A stretch of 64,000 nucleotides of DNA from assembly GCA_018907035.1 (NCBI GenBank), contig JACCIC010000001.1, positions 4,818,001-4,882,000 of the forward strand, in the 5' to 3' direction. This DNA comes from Sycobia sp. Sy_11 (lineage: Eukaryota; Arthropoda; Insecta; Hymenoptera; Epichrysomallidae). Below the pieces are notes generated by a model, which ran no database searches, had not been told where the DNA came from, and worked only from the letters and a program-made list of their open reading frames with translations. Within the stretch, counting starts at the first letter, position 1. Every line of letters begins with the position of its first letter. Positions 1-14,505 of this stretch are shown here, piece after piece. Made by a program: the position numbers and the translations under genes.

Positions 1-1336
1 AATCAGAATGATATATTTTTTCTACTTTTAAGTATTTCTATTATAAGGCTAAGGAATTGTAATGATGAGTCAAGGTTGAGGTCAAAATAAAAAGGTTTGA
101 TTAAGCGGTAAGAAGAAAAAATCAAAATATTTTCTATGATCTTGATAGTTATTTTGTTTTATCAGAACTGTACGGTTACCGAATCAAAATATAGTTAAAT
201 ATTCTTTCCAGTTTTTGATCGCATTAGCTCAGCAATTAATATTTAATTCTAATTATCTTGAAACTTTCTAAAATTATAGAGTAAATTCAGTTTTTATAGT
301 TAAACTATGCATTAGAAAACCAGCGAATAATAATACATTGGTTAAAGGTAAAAATAAACGAAAATGTTATACAAATAAAAAAATATTTTAACGGAAAAAG
401 AAGTGTGAAAGACAAAATCTATAGCTTTCCTATTCTTCCAGAGTAACATCAGTATTTATACTCAAATCGGAAATCTCCCGAGAATTTTTATGACTAGCCC
501 GTCATAAATTCAGTTTTTGAAATACCCCGCCAGTGTCCTTCTTTACATATTTACGAAAACTCCTATACGACTAGCTATAGATCTCTAAATATATTCAAAA
601 AAAAGTCCGTTTCTATATTTCTAGATAGGAAATTACGATCTGGCGTCAGTTCCGCCTTCGACTATACTTTTCTAAAGGTCGCTGAACTGAAGCGCGGTTA
701 TACCAGCGCAGTGGTACTTAATAATTTTGACACCTTTTACAGTCCGATCGTGCTGCGAATAACGTTAATGGCCACTCCTATCTAGATACTTTTAACCTAT
801 AGCATCTACTCGTAGCTGACCTGTCATTAAATAGAAACTGTCATAAGAATGGGCCATTAATCGGTTGTTTTTTCTCAAAAATTTCAGTTTCAGTGCACTT
901 AATAGACACTCGTATCTACTATATTCTAAAAAAAATTCTCAAACATTAAAACTTGACGTTACTATAGTGATACCACTATAAATTCTGTTGGGACTTCAAC
1001 AGAAATTGTGTTTTACCATATACTATTTTGCCATTTGCTCTGACTATTTATTTTACGAAGTTATTCGTTTTTTCAAGTAAAATATCTAAAACAGTAGTAT
1101 TATATACGGCTTATCATTATCGATTTTTCATAAGAAAAATAGTTAAATATAATATCCAATAGCTGAGATATAATGACATTTTTCATCGCTTACAAAGATA
1201 TCTCATTTAATAAGTATAATGTCGAATTAGCAACAATAAAAACGAAACAATTGATATACAAGTTCCTTACCGAAACGAAGCAGAGCAACGCGCAAATCAA
1301 ATTGATCGGGTTTCCTGCCATTTTCTCTTCTTTTTT
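1..1336. other. AT-rich non-coding stretch
   Basis: No open frame with protein-like composition, no splice-bounded exon and no recognisable repeat was found. The sequence is plain AT-rich DNA leading into a GC- and CpG-rich patch. Confidence 0.5.
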
Positions 1337-2000
1337 TTGACGGTGCTTCACTTATTGTGCTCCAAACGTAACTATAGGTATATATTTAGCACCGAAAAAA
1401 ACGGAGGAAAAGAAGAACCAGTCGCCACCTCCTCTCGCGCGTCCCGTCGTTCACCGTTCGCCTCCTTGAACCTCTCTCTCCTTCGCATCGGCATTAGTAG
1501 CGATCGAGCCGCTGCGCGCGTACATTTTTCTCGTCCGCGACGGGCCGCCGAGCCTTGCTATAATATTACAATCGCACTGAACTTTGGAGCGCGCTTTAGC
1601 CGGAAAACGGAGAGTCCTCCCGGACATTTGCACGGCTGTAATTATTATTATTATTGTTGCAGCGTCGACGCGAGCTGCCTATTTTATATATAGACGTAAG
1701 CGCGCGCTGTGGGACCGACGCGGCGAGGGAAACCGGCACTATTATATCAGCATATAATGACGTATCGCGCGTCCGCGTTATATATTGTAAACGGAGAAGT
1801 CGGGAGAACCAGTCGGTCGGGCGGACGTCTGAGCACTGGAAAAAATATAGCTACAACAGTGCCATGCCGCCCGCGACGCGCAGCACAGCCTCTCGCCGCG
1901 CCTCCGTCGCTACGCGCGGGCGGTTATCTTTTTATAACGTCGTTAATATATAGATCGGATGCGAGATCAGATGCACGCGTCTCGGCCAATCAGGTCCAAA
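1337..2000. other. GC/CpG-rich island, possible promoter or 5' exon
   Basis: This is one of the few GC-rich patches in an AT-rich window. It has many CpG pairs and CG-rich blocks (CGCGCG, GCGCGC), mixed with TATATA stretches near 1690 and 1780. Open frames exist on both strands, but their products are arginine- and serine-rich low-complexity strings that match no family I know, so I do not call a protein. In insects such islands often mark promoters or 5' untranslated exons, but a retroelement LTR is also possible. No transcript evidence can be read from DNA alone. Confidence 0.3.
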
Positions 2001-3629
2001 ACGACCAGGTCTCTAACATTTTTTTTTTTATCATTAGACATTTGTTTGCGCCGAATGTTTAATTAGAATGCATAAAATCGGACGTTAAATTTTCGGGATT
2101 CAAGCAGGAAATCTGAAATAAAAAAAACTTGTCTTTATTGCAGAATAAAAAAAGGCGCTTCTTTTTTACTTAATCGCCAATCGTTTCAAAACTATTGCTT
2201 GTGTCGTAAAATAATTCTTCTTTAAAAGTTGTACAGGAGGTAATGTTTAAAATAACTACGTAGTTTAACATAATTTTAATATAAACTTTATATTGTTAAA
2301 TAAATAATCTAAACGTAAAATTGGCTGTAATTCCAAGCGCTGTAAAAGTTTTTTGTACTATTGAAATTCAACAATAATGTTTTAATAGGTGCTCTTTTAC
2401 ATAATCAGAATTTGTGCAAAATTACGAAATATTATTTCAATATAGAGATCTATCGCCAGATTATTTATACTGGTAATGAAGTAGTGAGAAGTTTGGCATT
2501 GGTTAGCAATTTTTAAATGATGCAAATCACGTTCGCTAAAAATTGTAACCAGAAATTTTACAAAATAAAAGTCAACAGGTTAATCTATCAATGGATTTTC
2601 TTTTAAAGTCTATAAAATTTCTACTTTCGTGAAAAATAAGCGTGAATAAAAAGTATGTTCGTGTGGCGTCCGCCGCGGCTTATCTAAGTATTCGCGCGTA
2701 CACATCGCGCCATCGCATACTGCGCATGCGTATATTAGCATATTCACATTACAAAGAATTGCAACTAAACCGCTCTCGATCTTAGTTGCAAAATTAAATA
2801 AGATAAGAAAAAATCTGATATTTGGACCATTCTTTGTTAATTTAACGCTATTTTTTCTAAAATTTCTAGTACTGTTAGTTATAACATAGCAATTCTCTTA
2901 TAAATATATATAAGAACACGAAATTAATAAAATTATTTTAGTAATACTAAAAATTTCTCTCCTGATAAACATTAATGCAAATTACAATGTTTTCTTGAGT
3001 ATTTATTATTTATCTGTATCATTTACTGTGTGCACAAATAAATATGTAATATAAATACACATATATAGTGTTGATTTACATATTACATAATTTATTGTTA
3101 CATTTTTTAGACTGATACTTATTCATGACATTTTAGATATATAGTAGATATATGTATAGCTTAACTTTCTTAAAAGATTACACATTTACTTAATTTAAAT
3201 ATTATTATTATTTAAACTATAAATTTGACAAATATATTTGAGGTAGCGAGAAGACGTCAAATTTTCAAACCCATGATTCAGTAACTGTGTCTATGTTCAA
3301 GTAATGATCAAATAGAATTGTTATTTTATACCATCGTTATTTAAAAATAATCTAAGTGAATGTCCATTCGAATAAAAAAACAGTTAGGTATTTAGTTTCT
3401 TATTCAATTAACTTCATTTTTGACGTCTTGGAGAAAATTGGCTCTGCGGTGAGGCGAGCCTTTCCTTGTCAGTACAGTTATGCTTGGTGTTACCAAAGAC
3501 AGCTTTCGACGGTGCTTTCGACAACCCTACAATACAGTCACATCCGATATTTTTGGCTGGAGATATAGCTGCTGCACGGAAACATGCCATACAGCTTACC
3601 AATATAATAGTTTGATGATGTATCCGTGA

Positions 3630-3631
<2 letters not shown>
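2001..3631. other. Intergenic, nothing recognised
   Basis: AT-rich sequence with a small CpG cluster at 2670-2725. Short frames around 3356-3602 on both strands look like chance frames. Confidence 0.4.
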
Positions 3632-3691
<60 letters not shown>

Positions 3692-3730
3692 CGTACGCGC
3701 GCGTATGTGTGCGAGTGTGTATGTGTGTAG
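3632..3730. repeat. Compound (TA)n(TG)n microsatellite
   Basis: A TA tract at about 3632-3668 runs into a TG tract at about 3668-3690, then degenerate CG/TG repeats to about 3730. Frames through it are artefacts of the repeat. Confidence 0.9.
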
Positions 3731-3995
3731 ATAAGGGATATATATGTCCATATCTTGTAGAGAGAACTGTTGAAGAACTTTTATTAGATGATAACTATGT
3801 CTATATAGAAGAATGCTGTGTAATCATAAGAGAAACGAATCATAAGAAAAAACTCGAAGAAATGTTTATATTATTTTAGCTGATTTCAGATTAAAATTTG
3901 TTGACGTTGTGTAAATGCATCCCTGTATTTCAATAGATTTTAATTATTTTAAGCGTGTTTTTCTTTGTTTGACGAGAATAATTATCTCTTCAACT

Positions 3996-4057
<62 letters not shown>

Positions 4058-4756
4058 CGACAATTCTGGTTCTTTATACATACGAGTTTAACTCTATTTC
4101 TAATATTAAAATAGAAATAAAAAATAAAGTCTTAAAAATAATTATATGAGTAGTTTCTCGCATATTTACTTATTCAATATAAATAAATTCTAGAAGAAAT
4201 GAGCGAATCAATTCATTCTTTTTTCACACTTACAATTTTAAAAAAAGTTATAAATTTAATATAGAATTACAAAGTATTGGACAAAAAATAGGGTAATTTT
4301 GATCATATATTTCATTTAAAATAGAAATTTATAGAAAACTTATAACAGCTGAATTTTTATATAAATTTAATACATAAATTATTAATATTTTGTTCACATT
4401 TTCTTTTAATAATGAAGTGTGAATGTTTCTATTTATATTTCTTTGCAATTCAAATTTATTCTTCTGATGAATATTAAATATATCTCTTTACATAATAGAT
4501 TATAGATTAATATGTCATATTTCGTTTGATGTCCGAGAAAAATAGAGCGTTAAAAATATTACAAACCTAATGATTAAGTCAAGCAATGTTATAAAATTTT
4601 TATTAATTGTTAACTTACAAGAAACTAATATTCTTTATATTAACTATACTTCATTATGTATAACAATTCTATAAATTACTATTTTATCGTGCGCGTTCTA
4701 AATCGTGTTAGTTGAATTGTGAAAAGAACAGAGACACGAAATAAATAAATAAATAA

Positions 4757-4796
<40 letters not shown>

Positions 4797-6188
4797 CTTT
4801 AAGGTAATCATCATTAGTATTCATATATGATGGTATTCAGATATTAATATAATTTTAAAAAATACAACATAAAAAATTCTTGAAAATTTCTAAAAGCAGA
4901 ATAAATTTTTCTTCCTTGTATTTTCTTTTAAACAAATTTCTGATAAAGCTTCATGTTATTACATACAGCTATATTTTATGTATTTTTACACTTTGCACTA
5001 CACGATCGTATATACATTAAATTTTTTTTATCTTTTATTTTCTATTTTGATGATGTAGCATAATGATGTTTATGTTATACTCAGTTCAACACCTATATAT
5101 TTTTATAGTCTTTTTGCTTATTTTGTTAATCACGTGCTCTTCTATTAAAACTAAACAAAAAAGAATACTAATAAATTTTCTGACATCACAAAGTTGTACT
5201 ACTATAGTCATGTGTTCTTTAACATATACTACCTTCGTTAAGGTCATATGTATTACCTTCGTTATTTGTAATAAGTAAAGAACAGGCATACTAATTTCAA
5301 ATAATTAATTTAAAACATTTTCACATTGATAAATAGCATTACTAAACCTGTTATGGTAGTATCCTTATACAAAGAATATAATAATCATCTGTACTTATTC
5401 AATTGGCATACTGTTCAGACTGTTCCAGTTTTCTAACATAATTGTTGCAGATATTGTGTACTATAATTTATATTGGACTGTCTTCGGTAGTTGCATAAAC
5501 TTATGTAAAGCGTTTCTTTTATAATATATAATAAGTATATTATTGACTGTACATAATTTATAAAGGAATAGTTTTAGTAACTTATGTAGCTATTTAGTAT
5601 AATTATGTATTACAATAGTGGGAAATTATTATATACTTAAGAAACTATAGCTGTTTCTGTAACGAATAAATATAATCGTCCAAAACAATGTCTCGACAAT
5701 AAATGTCCAAAATTTAATATTATTCTATGAACCATAATTCATTTTTATTGAATTGATTTCGGTATTCTTTTAAAGGCTTAATAAAACTCATAAAAATCAA
5801 TGTTCTCCAGCGGAGAACTGTAAGTACATTTCTTCTGGTGATTATCGTTACCTCTTACAATTTTTCTATTTTTTTTAACTCTCTGCAGAGTATAAGCTTC
5901 ATTATTATTTTTGTCAAATAATAATACCATCTTTTACAGTATAATTGTGCGAAAGGAGCTCATACAATTAAAGATGAAAGAGGAATAAATATACTACTGT
6001 GTACAAATATGATTAAGACTTTTCAATTCAAACTTCCCGGGTTTATTGATTCGGAAAAATGTTTTTATTTTTAAGTTGGCAGTACTGTCAGAATTATCTA
6101 TGCCAAATTTCACGCAATTATCTTCATTTGTCATATAGTTACGCTTCTATTTTATGAACAAAGAAAATTTATATCTTCGGTTTTTATA
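3731..6188. other. Intergenic with two AT microsatellites
   Basis: AT-rich sequence. (TA)n runs at 4001-4055; AAAT units from about 4737 pass into (AT)n to about 4794. The frames at 5063-5289 overlap on opposite strands and look like chance products of AT-rich DNA. Nothing else recognised. Confidence 0.5.
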
Positions 6189-7158
6189 ATGTCTGAAATT
6201 ATTCAACAAAGAAGTAGAATTAAATTTTGTACGCGAAATGAAATATCGGCCGCCGAAACGTTCAGAATGTTGCAGAAGGCCTTTGGTGAGAAGTCAATGT
6301 CAAGAGCAAGTGTTTTTGATTGGCATAAATTGTTCAAAGAATGTCGAGAATGCGTTCAAGACGGCCATATCAAAGACGACCAAGAACATGTACCGATAGG
6401 CCATACGTCGACAAAATCAAAGAATTGGTTCTGCAAAATCGTCGAATGATTACAAGAGCGCTTACTGATATTGTTGGAATTTTAAATGGCTCAGTGAACA
6501 ACATTTTGAAAGACATTTTGTGCCTGAAAAGAGTGAAATCTCGATTGGTGCCAAAAACACAATTTTTTATAAAAACAGCGTCTCGTGGAGGTCTGTGAAA
6601 TGATGCTTTCGATTTATCAGGACAAGATGAAACGTATAATAACTGAAGAAGATACTCAGGTCTACGCTTACGATCCAGAAACAGACGATCAATGGAGCGA
6701 ATATTGTGCCAAAGGAGAACGGAGACTGAAAAAATCGTGGTGTGCTGCATCATGGATTCCTTCCAACCGGCTAAACGGTTAACAAAGAATATTCTTTGAG
6801 TGTTGAAAAGGTCAGATTTATGGAAAGACATCTCTTGCTTTTTGCATCACGATAATCATGCACCAGCTCACACTGCCTTGATTTTACGTGAACATTTCGC
6901 CAAAAATTCAACCAATATCGTCCATAACCACTGTACTCGCCTGATTTAGCACCGTGTGACTTCTGGCTGTTCATCGAACTCAAAAAACCACTTTGGGGAC
7001 ACGGTTTTGATTGGATTGAAGAAACAAAAGCCGATTCGAAGAAGGAACTGATGGCCGAAATAGAAGTATAAGAAATGTTTTGAAAATTGGAAAAAGCGTT
7101 GGCATAGTTGCATTGCATCCGGGGGAGGGATTATTTTGAGGGGGTGAATTATATCTAA
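6189..7158 (+). mobile_element. Degenerate mariner transposon, copy A
   Basis: A mariner transposase relic. The start reads as an intact N-terminal helix-turn-helix (first residues MSEIIQQRS, then ISAAETFRMLQKAFG). The frame then shifts repeatedly. Recognisable later blocks are the linker region (VGILNGSVNNILKD near 6470-6520), the YAYDPETDDQ block near 6665-6690, the catalytic-domain HHDN block near 6849, and a C-terminal RDYFEG block near 7120-7145. Part of the catalytic domain around 6740-6790 is deleted, and several stops interrupt the frame, so it cannot encode an active enzyme. It shares its subfamily with the relic at 42052-42814. I could not define terminal inverted repeats. Confidence 0.85.
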
Positions 7159-9240
7159 AAGAATAAATAAAAATTTCAAAAGTTATAAATAAAGTTTTAA
7201 TCATATTTGTATATAGTAGTACTTTAATAATTTTAAAGGTTCCAAATAATGAAAATACATGGCATTATAATCTAAATGCTAATCCTAATTTATAATTTTT
7301 ATTTTAATGAAAAATGTTAACCTTATTATATTTTAAAGTATATCTAAGCGCTGTAGAAAATATTATAATAAAATATTTCAGTAAAATTTAATAAAAGATT
7401 TTATAAGTAGGGAAGATTTCCAAAAAGCACTGGCTTGATTTTGCTGAACATTTATATATACTTATGTATTTTAGAGTGCTGATTACGAATATATTGGTAA
7501 CTTTTATTAATCATTTAATTTAAATGCTAAAAAAACATAAACATTATGGTTTTTCCAATTAAGATCCGAAAAAATTACAAATTTCAAAAATTTTTCAAAG
7601 AAATATTGTATTGATATAATTAAAATAAATTGTAATGTTATATGCATTTTTTCAGTGTAAGCGATATTGTGAGAGAAAAATTCAATAATTCTATCTCAGA
7701 ATCCCTTGAAGTATCAACAGTACATGACCAAAGTGTGAAAAATTAAAGAAAAAATCAGAAGCGTTTTATACTTACCTATCCAACTTTTATACTTAGTGCA
7801 ATTGATCCAGGAAAAACTATTTATAAAAAAATAACTCATAGAGTAAAAAAGATGTATTTTAAGCATACATATAAATTATTTTATTGAAAGACTTTTTGAA
7901 ATTTAAATATTTTCGACATATTAGTTTTAAAAAACAATAATTTTTTATAGTTTCCGGCATGAAAATCCAATTTCTGCTAAAACTCGACTAAGATATTCAT
8001 GATCAGCAGCCCAAAAACATAAGTATACAAATTTTCATTAAAATCGTAGGCTGTGGGTGCTGTTCGAATGTCTATTCAAGTAAAAATTATATACGTATTT
8101 CAAAAATAATTCATATTCGCAAAAACATGTTACTATAAAAGTAAGTGCAAATTAATTAATTTATTAAAAAAATTTTATAAGAAAAATTGAAACTAGCGCG
8201 CAAATTGGAGATCGAGAAAAAATGCATTGTATCTTTATACGTAGAAACTGATTTTGATTGTTGATAAACAAAAATTCAATTAGTACAAATGTGGTATTAT
8301 CTTAAATTTACGCATATGAAGCATTCTAATTTCAAATGATAAAATAATGAAGTTAATATTTTCGTTACTACGAGCAAAAGCAAAATATGGAAGCGAACAA
8401 ACGAATATAATGCTTTTGTATATTTTTAATTATAATGGTTAATTGTAAAATGTTGTGAAATGTCAATTAATAATATTTGAGACATATATAATATCAACAA
8501 CTGTGTATTAAAAACTCATTAAAATATATCTAAAGTCGAACATGACGCTCATACTCATAACTTCAGCCTAATTAAAAATGTTACTGCTCTCGTTGACTGA
8601 ATCCACTGCAACGTCTTTTGTGTCGAACATTATATTTTTATATGTATTACGATATGGTAAAAAGTATTTATGCTTTTGTCCATAACGCGATCGTTTACAA
8701 CTCCCGCGAGCATTTTAATGAACCGTCCTCGTAAAATGCGTGTCAAGAACCAAAACTTTTTGTTTAAATTCTTCATAGAATTTTTTCCGATAGGTGAAGC
8801 GTTCAATTATATTACTTCATTAACCTTGTAACGTCGAGCGACAACAATAATCTCGTAAAAGTGAGCAGCATGGATAATAAATTCAATGTAATATCGAATT
8901 TGCTGACTTACTTACGACAAATGAACTTACGAAAAAAGTTAAAGATCGATAAGAAATTCAACTTTTATTCTAAGCAAACATCGGTATATATGTTTTTTAA
9001 TAAAATTTTGTGCAACACATATGTTACATATGTTATATGATTAGCCAATCTCCTATTAGTGAAAAAGAGTTAAAATCAAAGCATATTTAATCGTGTAATT
9101 GGTAGCACACGATTCTTCTTTTATATATATATATATATATTAATATTAAAAATTATACTTCTGTCGATTGTTTGAATTAAATTAATAAATGTTTTATCGC
9201 TGTTACAGCCTTTATACTATAATATATTATAATAAAATAA
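7159..9240. other. AT-rich intergenic, nothing recognised
   Basis: No exon-like open frame, RNA gene or clear repeat noticed. Confidence 0.4.
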
Positions 9241-9460
9241 TGACAGTCAGATTGTCCTTGTTTATTATCACCTCCAAAGAATCTGAAATAAAACTTATTA
9301 CTAAAAATAAATTAGATTAAATATTAAAAATAATAACATAATAATAATAAAAATAATAAAATATATTTTATGTTAGTGAAGAACAATCTGACTGCCCTTA
9401 CCATCTTATTTTCTCATTTGGTGTCCTACGTTTCGAACCGATACGGTTCATCAGGAACAA
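9241..9460 (-). mobile_element. Penelope-like element terminal fragment
   Basis: The block TGACAGTCAGA...TGTCCTTGTTTA at 9240-9272 and the GTTAGTGAAG..CAATCTGACTG block at 9373-9395 recur at 25970-26075, 45920-46020, 47110-47210 and 61240-61360, where they belong to Penelope-like repeats. The fragment ends in a hammerhead-like motif on the minus strand. No coding sequence is left. Confidence 0.6.
9421..9460 (-). ncRNA. Hammerhead-ribozyme-like motif, divergent copy
   Basis: Read on the minus strand it gives CCTGATGA, a stem-loop (ACCG-UAU-CGGU), TCGAAACGTA and GGAC. GUUC before the core can pair with GGAC after the GUA triplet to make stem I. The stem II register is not canonical: the best pairing uses the GA of the core, so activity is doubtful. 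Confidence 0.4.
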
Positions 9461-9753
9461 AACTGATATTATATGTATCTATATATACGACCGTGTGTAT
9501 GCGCGCGCACGTACGTAAAATTAATTAAATTTATACTACAATAAATTGTATGACAGCTTAACTTTAATATCAGTTTAAATGAGGTTTCGAAATCTCAATG
9601 ACGTTTTTAAAAACTCTGACATAATACAGTTGAATTTTAGAATGTATATTTATTTTCTAAAGATTGACATCTTCAAAAACGGAACATCTATTAACTAAAT
9701 ACGTATTAACTAAATTAAATAAATCGAATAGTGCACTTTGTATTATAAAAAAT

Positions 9754-9930
<177 letters not shown>

Positions 9931-11754
9931 TTCTTTTGACTATAATAAAAGATAGGGCTTTTCGAAGGAGTGACCTGGGTCTCGCTTGGGGGTCCTCATC
10001 CCCTATAAGTCCCTCTAATAATCCCACCCAGGGGTGGTGCAGGTATGCGCGATGTCACAACCTTCACTACGTTGTCTGTAAGACAGACCAATACACAAGC
10101 ATACATATACACGCACACGTGCGCGCACACACTCACACACACACGGGCGCGCGCACACACGCACGTATATGTATATACATATTATATATTATATATCATG
10201 TAGACTAGTGAGAAGGAAAACAAATTCTGAAAATAGAAAATTGAAATTCGTCCACCGGTCGTAAAATTAGGGAAAACGGAATTTATTTTCTACAGAGAAA
10301 TTTTATATACAGCCTACGTAAAGCCTTTATTGCCCCCGTCAAATGCTTAGTTTGTATAAAAATTCCCAATATCGCGGCCGCTTCTAGAAGCCAGATTGAA
10401 TTTTTTATGTAAATAACTCCAATTTTACTGTTCCATCGCAAGTACTTTCCTATCACCTTTTTCACTGGGAACTCATCCTCATATATATATAATCTGAAAT
10501 CATCTGTAACAAAATAATTATAAGGTTCTTAAAGTTAATATTTTGCCATTCTTTGGCAACTTTCATTACTTTTATAAACGAAAAAACAATATTGTATGTC
10601 CTGTTAAAAAAAAAAATTATCGAAGAAGGTACCGACGATCAGGCATCAAAATAATGGGCATAAGCAACAAAGGTTCAAACGTTTATTGTTAAAACCATTA
10701 TTTATTTTTAAAAATTTGCGTTTATATAACTATAAATTAATTAAGTAAGCTTTCAGAAAGAAATCTGATTTTGAAATATCCAAAAATGTTAACTAATAAC
10801 AATCTTAAAAGAGTTCCTAATATTGAAAAATAGGTAAAATGGAAAAATCGGCGTTTCAAAAAACCGTAACTTTTAAATATGCATTTTCTATAGCACGACA
10901 TTAAAAAATTTATTCCTTAAAAGGATTTATTTTTCGGTGAAAAATATTTTATGTTTTTTATTTAATTGGACAATGCTCTACTTTTATTTAATATAAAAAG
11001 ACTATGGGATTCACATCGTGCGAGTTAAAATATATTCTTGCTAACGTGATAAAGTATCCTATCCCTTCTTAAAAATATTACACACCCGCACACATTCATA
11101 TATATATTGAAATGTACTGTTTATGATTTAAAATACTGTTCAAAATTTGTTAAAGATTATTATTGAATAATAATTTTAATTTTAAGTAAGTACTCTTTAT
11201 AAAATAATAACATATTATAAAATTAATTAATACTTTATAATTATAAATATATGAATAAGCATATTAAAAAATTGTACGTAATTATTAGCACTAAAATTGG
11301 TTAGTAGCATAAGGTTTCTTAAAATATCAGCTCTACTTGTAGATACTTCCAAACGGTACACTTCCCACTGTGCAAAATCATTTAGCCATGCGATGCGGCA
11401 AAGGAGCAGAAGAAAAGCATCCGCGCGACTAGCGTTCAGTGCTATTTCAAATGCAACTATAGTACTCTTAGTCTTAACCGCGAAGGCCAGATGGCATCAG
11501 TGAGGCAGTAATGATTTTCAAGACTCTCTCGGAGCAGTCGACTGCCAAACTTTCAGTGCAAATGTTCGCAGACAGAAAGGATCAACTGGTTTGTTAGACG
11601 TACACACACATCCGAAACCTATATATATGATTAATGTGTTGGGTCCTGCGATAAGCCAATATATATGCGGTTTGGGCAAGTGTGCGCGTGTGATGTGCTT
11701 GTGAGAGATAGGGATCACCACAGTTTTTATATATATTAAGTGTTATCGTAAAAT
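9931..11754. other. Upstream region of the spaetzle gene
   Basis: Contains a CA/CG-rich degenerate microsatellite at about 10108-10165. From 11380 to 11720 the DNA is less AT-rich. Arthropod-initiator-like TCAGT occurs at 11436, 11497 and 11553, but none has a TATA box at -30 or a clear downstream element. The transcription start of the gene at 11755 probably lies here but cannot be fixed. Confidence 0.35.
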
Positions 11755-14453
11755 ATGGCAAGCAGTTTGGCGAACTGGATCCTGGCGATATTATTCTCCG
11801 TTCTGGTAAGAATAGCAATTTTCTCCCCTAATTTATTAATATTCATTTGAGTGCACAAATATCAGATTGATTTAATTTAACGCGAGTAACGATCTTAACA
11901 TTCTTGCTATTATGAAAAAATAATAATAATAATAGGATCAATATTTATTAAAAAACAATTTCACTATCGATAAACAGTTTTTAAATATTTAATAAAATAT
12001 GCATTTAATATAATACTTGGTTTGTACTGCATATATGAAAATAACGTGTTGTTGTTTCGTTATCATTAGTATTTTTTTATAGATGTCTTCCGAATGACAA
12101 TAAACTCGTATATTAATTCATTTATTAAATAATGGTATGCCTTTCCTCAATAACTCATATTGATATAATATTATCTATATACAACGTAAGTGATTTAAAT
12201 CAACAAAAATAATAAGTAAAGATGAAGATATAAATATACTTTTGTATAAATGTATAAAATGCTTTACCCACTATCTAATTAACAAATTTATGGTAATTTT
12301 CAAATCTATTTCAAAACTTTTATATTATTTATGAAAAAAATACAATTTTAATATATTCTTCTTTAATAAGTTTTAATATACAGTTAGTTTTTTTAACGCG
12401 CAAACTATTATTCTTTAAAATATCTTCAAAGCTTGAAAAATTTTAATAAATCTGATCCTTTAGGGAAGTTAAAAATTTTGTTAAATAAATAAATACTTCA
12501 TGAAGAATAAGAATTAAGGTTGCATTAAATCATATAAGATTCTTTTAGGCTTACGGTCAATGTATTTTGCTATACTATTTTATCGTTTTTGTACATACTC
12601 TGCGTTTAAAAGCGCTTGAAGGATTCGTATAAAGCTATTTGTAACTAAATCAATTATTCATATTTCTTATAATTCTTTTCCATCACTAATGAATATTTCA
12701 AAGAATACTATTTATCAAAATGACTGGATCGAGTCCATCTTAGCGAAATTGTATTGGCTTATTCTAATGGTTCTGCAAAACCATGAATAATCAATTTAGC
12801 ATCTGTAGGGAGACACTTGCAATATTTCAGTGGGCGGAGCCCTTAAATCATTAGCTTCTATAAGATTAACGCAGGATATAATTGACGACAACCCTAGTTT
12901 TATTAACGACTAAAGATCACATTTGGACAAAAGTCAGACCTAATATAAATAGGAACCTAATTACCCGTGGTTCCAACGTTGAATACAATAGGACAATATT
13001 TGAGAAAAGTAAATTTTCTATTTAATTAAAGAATTTGCCTGAACTATCTTTTGAAAAACTTTTCTATTGTTAGAGTGTATTCATTTTAAAATTTAAGTTA
13101 TAAAGATATTTTAAAGTTTAAATAACTATCTTCTTTACAACTATTATCAATATTTTACATTTTTTATTTTTATCAGTTAACCCCGAAAAAGATTTATAAA
13201 AGAAAATGTGCATATAAATTAATTTTCTTTGACGATTAATTGTATACAATAAATATTTCGAAATTAAAATTAATAGTTTTTAACGGTTTAACGAAATTAA
13301 ATTTTACAAGTGAAACTAAAACAAAAACGGAATGCATCCTTACCATAAAAAGGTAATTAAAATTTATAAGCTTTTCAATTTTGTCTATATATTGTATAAA
13401 GTAATTTTAAAGTAGTATAAAGGTTTTATTTTTCATTTGAAATTGAGAATATTTAAAATTTAATTATTGAAAATGATAATATATATTAAAAAAAGAATAA
13501 TTTTGAATTGAATATATATAATCTGAATAAATTTCAATTTTAATGACAAAATTATTTTAATTTATAAATATGCGTATTAGATAGAAAAATTCTCAAAAAC
13601 TGATTTCACAAATTTACACATATTCAAATTGTTATTAGTAATTTCATTTGTGTTTGTAGATTGCAAAAGGAGCCAAGACTTTGCCACGAAAGTCGAATTT
13701 AGATATTCCGTTCAGAAATACCTCTTTTTTAGAGAATAGTTATAGTACTTCACAAAGAAAAACTTTCCACCGAGATTCTTACTGTAAGTATAAATGTTTA
13801 TTTTTCTAAATTTATAGTTAGGATTAAAAACATTGTAAAATATTGAAAATGATTTTCCAATACAAATGATAATTTGTTATAATTAAACATATATGAAAAT
13901 TAAAGTTTTGTTCAAAGATTATTATTAATTAATTATATTATTTAATTTTTTTTTAATTTTATACAGAATCATCAAAGTTTTTAAATAAGCATGTCAATGT
14001 ACAACATTATTTAATTAATGCATTAGTAGAATAATTTTTTTATTTTAAGTTTTAATAATAATATTTGTGAGACAGAAATTATTTAATATTATTGTATTTA
14101 TTCGCTTTATTTTGAAAAAAGAAAACAATTTTTAAGTAATGAAATTTTATACATTTCAACTAATATATATATATATATATTAAAATATTATTTAATAGCT
14201 CAGAAAGCAGAAGTCACGAGTAGAAGGTCGAATAGCAAGATCATTTTTCCGCGCGAAGACTCGGATCGTGATCATCAACCTTACTTAGTATTGCCGAAGC
14301 CGTCTTGTAACAATTACACATTTTGTGAAGATGCAAAAGATTATCCGGATCAAGTGGTAGAAAGAGCAATAAAGATGAACAAGAACTTTAATCTGTTGTC
14401 TGGAGCAGATTTAGTATGGTTACCTAATATAAAATTTATTATACTATTTTAAC

Positions 14454-14505
<52 letters not shown>

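Noticed and set aside
1337..2062. Overlapping frames of about 100 residues in the GC-rich patch
   Set aside because: Stop-poor because of high GC content; low-complexity products on both strands, no domain, no splice logic.
11711..11720. GGGATCACCA as an NF-kappaB site upstream of spaetzle
   Set aside because: Only a partial match to the consensus and a single occurrence; chance is likely.
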